DNA of 64,000 nucleotides from Xanthomonas arboricola (GTDB taxonomy: Bacteria > Pseudomonadota > Gammaproteobacteria > Xanthomonadales > Xanthomonadaceae): the NCBI RefSeq assembly GCF_003353015.1, contig NZ_QREM01000007.1, forward strand, positions 134,403-198,402, written 5' to 3'. The notes below the pieces were generated by a model. That model had not been told where the DNA came from and ran no database searches. It saw only the letters and a program-made list of their open reading frames with translations. This document shows positions 58,716 to 64,000 of this stretch, one piece after another; position 1 is the stretch's first letter, and every line of letters starts with the position of its first letter. A program made the translations under genes and the position numbers.

Positions 58716-59070
58716 CGCGCACCGCGCCTGATGGATGGCGCAGCAGGGCGCGCAGATGCCTCGCGCATGCATGGCGCGAGGCAGGCGCTGATTGCGCCAG
58801 ATGCCTTGAAACAAGCGGGTTTTCGCCATGTGGCGGCATCGCGCCTGCAGCGAGCTGCGCGCTGTAGTACCATAGCGGGCTGATCAAGCCCTTGGGCATT
58901 GCCCATCCCTTGGTCGTCTGTCCCGCAGCGTCGCTGAGTCCGCGCGGCCGTCCGGGAATGCCTCCGGCGTCATCCAGTGCCTGTGCCATTGCCCTGCCTG
59001 ACTGATGCGCCGTGTCCTGTGCGTTGCCAGGGCGAGCGGGCAGCGATGGCCGCATCTGGAGACACGACAC
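58716..59070. other. Region upstream of the transporter
   Basis: 355 bases. A hairpin (GCCTCGCGC / GCGCGAGGC, 58758-58782, 7-base loop) follows the thioredoxin stop and may end that operon. The transporter promoter should lie further right. No gene was seen. Confidence 0.45.
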
Positions 59071-60561
59071 ATGCACGATACGCGCGCAATTGCCTCGCAC
59101 TTTGGTTGGTTCAAGCGCCGCCGCCAACTGCAACTGGACGAGGTCACCGTGGTCGATCGCGGCATGCTGCGCAAGGCCGTGGGCGCTGCGGCGCTGGGCA
59201 ATGCGATGGAGTGGTTCGACTTCGGCGTGTACGGCTATCTGGCGGTGACGTTGGGGCAGGTGTTCTTCCCGGCCAGCAATCCCACCGCGCAGTTGATCGC
59301 CACCTTTGCCACGTTCACCGTTGCGTTTCTGGTGCGGCCGATCGGCGGGCTGGTGTTCGGCCCGCTCGGCGACCGCTACGGGCGGCAGAAGGTACTGGCG
59401 GCGACCATGATCCTGATGGCGCTGGGCACCTTCAGCATCGGCCTGATTCCGTCCTACGCCAAGATCGGCCTGTGGGCACCGGCGCTGCTGTTGCTGGCCC
59501 GGCTGCTGCAGGGGTTTTCCACCGGTGGCGAATACGGTGGCGCGGCCACCTTCATTGCCGAATACGCCACCGACCGCAATCGCGGATTGATGGGCAGCTG
59601 GCTGGAATTCGGCACCCTGGGCGGCTACATCGCCGGTGCGGCCACGGTGACGGCGCTGCACATGACCGTGACCCCGGCGCAGATGCTCGACTGGGGCTGG
59701 CGGGTGCCGTTCCTGATTGCCGGCCCGCTGGGGCTGCTGGGCCTGTACATGCGCATGAAACTGGAGGAAACCCCGGCGTTTCGCGCCTATGCCGAGCAAT
59801 CCGAACAGCGCGAACGCGAAACCGCCGCGCAGGGCCTGCTGACCATGCTGCGCCTGCATTGGCCGCAGCTGCTCAAGTGCGTGGGCCTGGTGCTGGTCTT
59901 CAACGTCACCGACTACATGCTGCTGACCTACATGCCCAGCTACCTCAGCGTCACCATGGGCTATGCCGAGAGCAAGGGCCTGTTGCTGATCATCCTGGTG
60001 ATGCTGGTGATGATGCCGCTCAACATCGTCGGCGGCCTGTTCAGCGACCGACTGGGGCGCCGGCCGATGATCATCGGTGCCTGCATCGCGCTGTTCGCGC
60101 TGGCCATCCCCTGCCTGCTGCTGATCGGCAGCGGCCACGACGGGCTGATCTTCGCCGGCCTGATGCTGCTCGGCCTGGCGCTGGTGTGCTTCACCAGTTC
60201 GATGCCGTCCACGCTGCCGGCGCTGTTCTACACGCCGGTGCGCTACAGCGCGCTGTCGATCGCCTTCAACGTGTCGGTGTCGTTGTTCGGCGGCACCACG
60301 CCGCTGGTGACCGCCTGGCTGGTGGAGCGCAGCGGCGACCCGCTGGTGCCGGCGTATTACCTGATGGGCGCGGCGGCGATCGGCCTGGTGACCATGCTGT
60401 TCGTGCGCGAGACCGCCGGCCTGCCGCTGCGCGGCTCGCCGCCGGCAGTGGCCAGCGATGCCGAGGCACGCGCCTTGCTGCGCGCCGACAGCCCGGTGAC
60501 GGTGGATGCGCAGCTGCCCGGCAGCACGGCGCCGTCCATCGGCCAGCCGCATACGGCCTAA
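59071..60561 (+). CDS. MHS-family (ProP-like) MFS transporter
   Basis: A 496-residue major-facilitator protein with 12 membrane segments. GNAMEWFDFGVYGYLAV near residues 44-60 and GPLGDRYGRQKVL (loop 2-3 motif) are typical of the metabolite:H+ symporter branch, which includes the proline/betaine carrier ProP. GGEYGGAATFIAEY and the second-half loop DRLGRRPM agree. The long ProP coiled-coil tail is absent. GGAG precedes the ATG at 59071. The substrate is probably a small zwitterion or organic acid. Confidence 0.88.
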   Translation: MHDTRAIASHFGWFKRRRQLQLDEVTVVDRGMLRKAVGAAALGNAMEWFDFGVYGYLAVTLGQVFFPASNPTAQLIATFATFTVAFLVRPIGGLVFGPLGDRYGRQKVLAATMILMALGTFSIGLIPSYAKIGLWAPALLLLARLLQGFSTGGEYGGAATFIAEYATDRNRGLMGSWLEFGTLGGYIAGAATVTALHMTVTPAQMLDWGWRVPFLIAGPLGLLGLYMRMKLEETPAFRAYAEQSEQRERETAAQGLLTMLRLHWPQLLKCVGLVLVFNVTDYMLLTYMPSYLSVTMGYAESKGLLLIILVMLVMMPLNIVGGLFSDRLGRRPMIIGACIALFALAIPCLLLIGSGHDGLIFAGLMLLGLALVCFTSSMPSTLPALFYTPVRYSALSIAFNVSVSLFGGTTPLVTAWLVERSGDPLVPAYYLMGAAAIGLVTMLFVRETAGLPLRGSPPAVASDAEARALLRADSPVTVDAQLPGSTAPSIGQPHTA

Positions 60562-60690
60562 GCGGGCTCGGCGCACGCGGCCTGGCCATCGGCGCGCCGC
60601 CGGGGCGGGCGGCGCGCACGGCCGCACGTCCCGGACAGCGGTGGCGACCGTGTGTGCCGCAATGCCACGGCGTGCCTGCAGTTGCCGCCC

Positions 60691-61164
60691 TTAGCGCAGC
60701 GCGCCGCCGCCGCCGTCGGGCCGATCGGGGCTGAGCATGTCGGCCGAGGGCGTGCCTTCGCCGGTTTCCACGTAGCGTTTGAGGCTGCTGCCCAGGAAGA
60801 AGCGCCAGCCGCGCGCGCAGGCCTCCTTGCACGGCGAGTCGCGATAGCCGGAGTGTTCGAACTCCACCTGCGTGCCCTGGCTGGTGGACTGCAGATCGAA
60901 GCGCATCACCGTGCCCTTCCAGGCGTCGGTGTCGAGCATGTTGGAGGCGTGGCAGCGCCAGCGCACCAGCCGATAGTCGGCACCGTCGTCGATGCTCAGC
61001 TCCACCCGCCAGCCCTGCCGGCTCCAGTCCAGCCGCACCCGGTTCTCGACCAGGCTCACCTCGCGCGTCCACCAGCACGCCAGCTGCAAGGGCTCGGACA
61101 ACGCGACGCAGACCACTTCCGGCGCGGCCGCGATGACGATGCTGTGGCGGATCGCACGATTCAT
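60691..61164 (-). CDS. SRPBCC (AHSA1-like) protein
   Basis: A 157-residue START-like lipid/ligand-binding fold. MNRAIRHSIVIAAAPEVVCVALSEP is the typical first strand and helix; LACWWTREVSLVENRVRL, WKGTVMRFDL and KEACARGWRFFLGSSLKRYVE are the following blocks. AHSA1-type proteins bind small hydrophobic ligands or modulate chaperones. The ribosome site is weak. The divergent neighbour is the EcsC gene. Confidence 0.82.
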   Translation of the reverse strand: MNRAIRHSIVIAAAPEVVCVALSEPLQLACWWTREVSLVENRVRLDWSRQGWRVELSIDDGADYRLVRWRCHASNMLDTDAWKGTVMRFDLQSTSQGTQVEFEHSGYRDSPCKEACARGWRFFLGSSLKRYVETGEGTPSADMLSPDRPDGGGGALR

Positions 61165-61312
61165 CTGACCGGCATGGCGACGTGGATCCCGATGATGGCC
61201 CATTTTGCTGGCCAGTTGCAGAATGCGCCTGTCCTGGACTGCCGGGTCCGCTCGTCCGGCGCTCACACGGCGCTGGGTACCATCGGCATAAGCCCAACAA
61301 CGAAGAGCAGGC

Positions 61313-62125
61313 ATGACGACGCTTCCGATCCCGGTGATGGACGTTGCCGCGCAACGCGATCTGGCCACCGCGCACGCGCTGCTGGAAAACCCCGGTGTGG
61401 CGGCCCAGCTGGCCAATGCGCTGGGCGCGCCGATCGAGAACCTGATCACCCGGCGATTGCCCGGGATGGTGACCCGCAACATCGACGGCATCACCCGCCG
61501 CGCGCTGCAGGTGGCGATGAAATCGGCGCTACTGAGCCTGCGCGGCAAGACCGATACGCAACAGCCGGCGTCCACCGCACGCCACACCATGGCAGTGGCG
61601 GTTGCCGGTGGTGCGGGCGGATTCTTCGGCCTGCCCGGCCTGTTGGTGGAACTGCCGGTGACCACCACGGTGATGCTGCGCTCCATCGCCGATATCGCCC
61701 GTTCCGAAGGCGAATCGCTGCACGATCCGCAGACCGCACTGGCCTGCCTGGAAGTGCTGGCGCATGGCGGGCGCAGTGTCGGCGACGACGGTGCCGAATC
61801 GGGCTACTTCGCCGTGCGCGCGGCGATGGCCCAACAACTCAGCGCCGCTGCCCGCCATGTCGCCGCGCACGGGTTTGCCAGCAAGGGCGCGCCGGTGCTG
61901 GTGTCGCTGGTGTCGCGTGTGGCGGCCAGGTTCTCGGTCAATGTCGGCGAAAAACTCGCCGTGCAGGCGGTGCCGTTGGTTGGTGCGGTCAGCGGGGCGA
62001 CGCTCAATACGGTGTTCATGCGCCACTTCCAGGCAATGGCGCGCGGCCACTTCATCGTGCGCCGCCTGGAGCGACGGTATGGCGAGGACGCGGTGCGGCG
62101 TGCGTATGAAGCATTGACGCACTAA
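61313..62125 (+). CDS. EcsC-family protein
   Basis: A 270-residue protein matching the EcsC family (PF12787). It has a glycine-rich hydrophobic stretch AVAVAGGAGGFFGLPGLLVELPVTTTVMLRSIADIA near residues 93-128, then LACLEVLAHGG and a C-terminal GAVSGATLNTVFMRHFQAMARGHFIVRRLE. The role is unknown; in Bacillus it is a third gene of an ABC exporter locus, but no ABC gene is here. The ATG at 61313 has a weak GAGCAGG before it. Confidence 0.87.
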   Translation: MTTLPIPVMDVAAQRDLATAHALLENPGVAAQLANALGAPIENLITRRLPGMVTRNIDGITRRALQVAMKSALLSLRGKTDTQQPASTARHTMAVAVAGGAGGFFGLPGLLVELPVTTTVMLRSIADIARSEGESLHDPQTALACLEVLAHGGRSVGDDGAESGYFAVRAAMAQQLSAAARHVAAHGFASKGAPVLVSLVSRVAARFSVNVGEKLAVQAVPLVGAVSGATLNTVFMRHFQAMARGHFIVRRLERRYGEDAVRRAYEALTH

Positions 62126-62136
62126 ACAAGTGAGAA

Positions 62137-62182
62137 GGCACCGGACCACAAGGATGGGGACAGATCCTTGTGGCCCGGTGCC
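62137..62182. repeat. Long hairpin/REP-like element
   Basis: The arms GGCACCGG-A-CCACAAGGAT and ATCCTTGTGG-C-CCGGTGCC enclose GGGGACAG (19-bp interrupted stem). It lies between two converging genes and probably ends transcription from both sides; it may be a copy of a dispersed palindrome. Confidence 0.75.
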
Positions 62183-62218
62183 ACGGTCACTACGGGCAGG
62201 CGATGTTCCTGCCGGGGT

Positions 62219-62575
62219 TCAGAGCGGTTGCGGCGTACAGAGTGCGCGCGCGCTGGCCGAGCCGATGAACTGATTGTTGGCGTCGCTCACCACGACATTG
62301 GCGGTGATGAACGTACTGCTGCGTGGGCAGTAAAAGTTGCAGTCCACGCTGTTGGTGCAATTTCTGGGGAAGATGGCGCCAGCAGTATTGTTGAAACTCC
62401 ATGCATATTTGAATGGCGCCGGCGATCCCGGGCTGTCCACGCCTGCCCAGCAATAATCACTGCCGGTGCAGTCGAGTATGACGGTTGAGGCTTGTGCATT
62501 TGCAGTCGGTGCGGCGGAAAGACTTGCAACAACCGCCAGGAAACTCGTGGTCAAAAAAGCAACGGCCTTGTTCAT
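62219..62575 (-). CDS. Small secreted cysteine-rich protein
   Basis: 118 residues. A signal peptide ends at PTANA (about residue 27). The mature part has six cysteines: LDCTGSDYCWAG, then FPRNC, VDCNFYC and a late ALC. KYAWSFNNTAG suggests a beta-sandwich. GAGGA precedes the ATG at 62575. Base composition is lower in GC than its neighbours. No family is recognised; a cell-surface or extracellular role is likely. Confidence 0.78.
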   Translation of the reverse strand: MNKAVAFLTTSFLAVVASLSAAPTANAQASTVILDCTGSDYCWAGVDSPGSPAPFKYAWSFNNTAGAIFPRNCTNSVDCNFYCPRSSTFITANVVVSDANNQFIGSASARALCTPQPL

Positions 62576-62758
62576 GCGGATTTCCTCTGGAGTATGTCCC
62601 CCGCGCAATCATGCACAAGCGGTAGCCTGGCAGTTGGGATGGTGATCGCTAAATCGATGGACTGCACCTGCGTGTCAGCCACCAAGCAAAGGATGAGCTC
62701 GTTGGAGGTTTTGCATCCATACTGCAGGAATGTCCCGACGTTTCTCGCGATGCTCCTT

Positions 62759-63403
62759 ATGACCAAGCCATTTTCGCCAGCCTCTGCACGTAACCGCGAC
62801 CCGATCCTGCAGGTGCTGCGCAGGCACCTTGCCGATCGACATCAGGTGCTGGAAATCGGTGCGGGCACCGGGCAGCACGCGGTGCACTTTGCGGCGGCGA
62901 TGCCGTGGCTGCGCTGGCAGGCCAGCGATCATGCCGATCATCTGCCGGGAATGAGCCAGTGGCTGGACGAGGCGGCACTGCCGAACACGCCGCCACCGAT
63001 TGCATTGCAGGCGGTGCTGACACCGACGCCCGGCCTGGCGCCCACACCGCCATTGCCGCCCGCGCGGGCCGGTGTGCCGGCCGGCTATGACGCGGTCTAC
63101 AGCGCCAACACCCTGCACATCATGGGCTGGCCGCAGGTGCAGGCCTTGTTTGCGGGGCTGCCGGCGGTGATGGCGCCGGATGCGCTGCTGGTGGTGTACG
63201 GGCCGTTCAATCGCGATGGGCAATTCACCAGCGAGAGCAACCGCGCGTTCGATGCGATGTTGCGCGAGCGCGACCCTGCGTCGGGAATTCGCGATGCGGC
63301 GGCCGTGGACGCACTGGCGGCGTCGGTGGGATTGCAGCTGATCGACGACGTGGCGTTGCCGGCGAACAACGACTGCCGGGTGTGGTCACGGCAGTCGCGG
63401 TGA
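62759..63403 (+). CDS. DUF938 SAM-dependent methyltransferase
   Basis: A 214-residue protein of the DUF938 family (PF06080). FSPASARNRDPILQVL is the family N-terminus; VLEIGAGTGQHAVHFAAAMP holds the SAM site; YDAVYSANTLHIM and VVYGPFNRDGQFTSESN follow. The target of methylation is unknown. The start at 62759 is the last ATG before the domain, with a weak ribosome site. Confidence 0.9.
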   Translation: MTKPFSPASARNRDPILQVLRRHLADRHQVLEIGAGTGQHAVHFAAAMPWLRWQASDHADHLPGMSQWLDEAALPNTPPPIALQAVLTPTPGLAPTPPLPPARAGVPAGYDAVYSANTLHIMGWPQVQALFAGLPAVMAPDALLVVYGPFNRDGQFTSESNRAFDAMLRERDPASGIRDAAAVDALAASVGLQLIDDVALPANNDCRVWSRQSR

Positions 63404-63528
63404 GTGTGTCGCCGACACGTTGCCGATGCGGCAGCGCTGCTGTTTTCCAGTGCAGTGGATTGCCAGGGCGAAGACCGGGAAGCGCACTGCACCCGATCAT
63501 GCACGGAGAGGGCGCTGCGCTGCGGCAG

Positions 63529-64000
63529 TCAGCGCCGGCGCCGTTCCAGCCACCACAGGGCGGTGGCCAGCGTGAGCCAGGCCAGCAGCCAGGGCCAGCG
63601 GGCACCGGGTAGCGACGTGGGCGTGCCGATGCCTGCGCGCGCGTCGATGGCGGCCATCGCAACGGTGGCGTCGCGGGTTTGCTGGGTGTGCAGCGCGCGG
63701 GCGTCGCCGGGCGCGCGCACATAGAGCCAGCGCGGTTGGGTGCCGGTCTGCAGGCGATGCCAGCCTGCGCTGGTCGGCCAGTAGCCGGCGCAGGCCCGGG
63801 CGCCGCTGGCGGCATCGATCAGCAGCGCCTGGGAGCGACCGGTGGGGTCGGTGACATGCGCGTCTGCGGCAACGTCGCACAGCGCCATGCGCTGGTGCGA
63901 CCAGCCTGTCTGTACCGCCGCGGGCGCCGTGCCGCCGGCGCGGGCAACCGCACCGAACAGCTGCGCCCATAGCGCGGCATGCAGGTCGCTGCGGCCGGCC
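63529..64000 (-). CDS. Membrane protein C-terminus, cut by window edge
   Basis: The C-terminal ~156 residues of a larger protein whose start is right of the window. It begins in the frame SDLHAALWAQLFGAVA, continues ALCDVAADAHVTDP, and ends with a membrane helix LLAWLTLATALWWLERRRR. The ending (one helix then WWLERRR) and the SDLHAALW block resemble large membrane proteins with a glutamine-amidotransferase-like periplasmic domain, found near BatA/VWA genes. The call is tentative. Confidence 0.65.
   Translation of the reverse strand, partial: AGRSDLHAALWAQLFGAVARAGGTAPAAVQTGWSHQRMALCDVAADAHVTDPTGRSQALLIDAASGARACAGYWPTSAGWHRLQTGTQPRWLYVRAPGDARALHTQQTRDATVAMAAIDARAGIGTPTSLPGARWPWLLAWLTLATALWWLERRRR

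Overview
The window is about 64 kb of high-GC chromosome that reads as the genus Xanthomonas. The evidence is the gene content: tandem GH5 cellulases, a giant NdvB-type cyclic glucan synthase, CRP/Clp-like operator sites, REP-like palindromes, small Xanthomonas-type orphan proteins and many secreted peptidases and lipoproteins. No species is claimed. No rRNA, tRNA, CRISPR array or intact insertion sequence was seen.

Layout. 1-3.1 kb: a cut GH5 cellulase and a complete paralogue (minus), then a zinc alcohol dehydrogenase. 3.3-4.4 kb: a membrane acyltransferase with a perfect CRP/Clp-type palindrome upstream. 5.1-11.2 kb: gltB-gltD (minus) with a REP-like element between them. 11.4-15.0 kb: two I78-type inhibitor lipoproteins flanking topoisomerase IB and a PmtA-like methyltransferase. 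15.3-24.2 kb: an 8.7-kb ndvB-like gene overlapping a 73-codon orphan. 24.6-26.9 kb: a BlaI/M56 pair with two operator-like sites. 27-33.4 kb: a saccharopine-dehydrogenase-like protein, an overlapping helicase-exonuclease pair of MrfA/MrfB type, and a HlyIII membrane protein. 33.4-42.1 kb: a Phd/RelE-type toxin-antitoxin pair, a TupA-like ATP-grasp protein, two GSTs, a lipoprotein, an M13 peptidase, and a LysR/SDR divergon with a 21-bp perfect palindrome.

42.1-47.6 kb is the accessory region. A visibly AT-richer block carries an AAA ATPase and a subtilisin-like protease in one operon. This matches the IetA/IetS arrangement known first as a plasmid-stability toxin-antitoxin and later as an anti-phage system. 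Beside it, a small orphan gene and a SymE-like toxin gene diverge from a 0.6-kb region built as an inverted duplication. Each leader carries the same promoter-proximal box, a terminator hairpin followed by six T, a second box, and a covarying stem just before the gene.

47.6-64 kb returns to core-like genes: an ECF sigma factor, CsbD, a hybrid histidine kinase, an HDOD protein, a protealysin/emfourin pair, a NUDIX hydrolase, a secreted esterase-like hydrolase, a host-attachment-family protein followed by a thioredoxin, an MHS-family transporter, SRPBCC and EcsC proteins, a DUF938 methyltransferase, and a membrane protein cut by the window end.

Themes: extracellular polymer turnover and host interaction (cellulases, cyclic glucan, secreted hydrolases), protease control (M4 with emfourin, M13, two I78 lipoproteins), DNA repair (MrfAB-like, topoisomerase IB) and conflict modules (IetAS-like, SymE-like, Phd/RelE-like).
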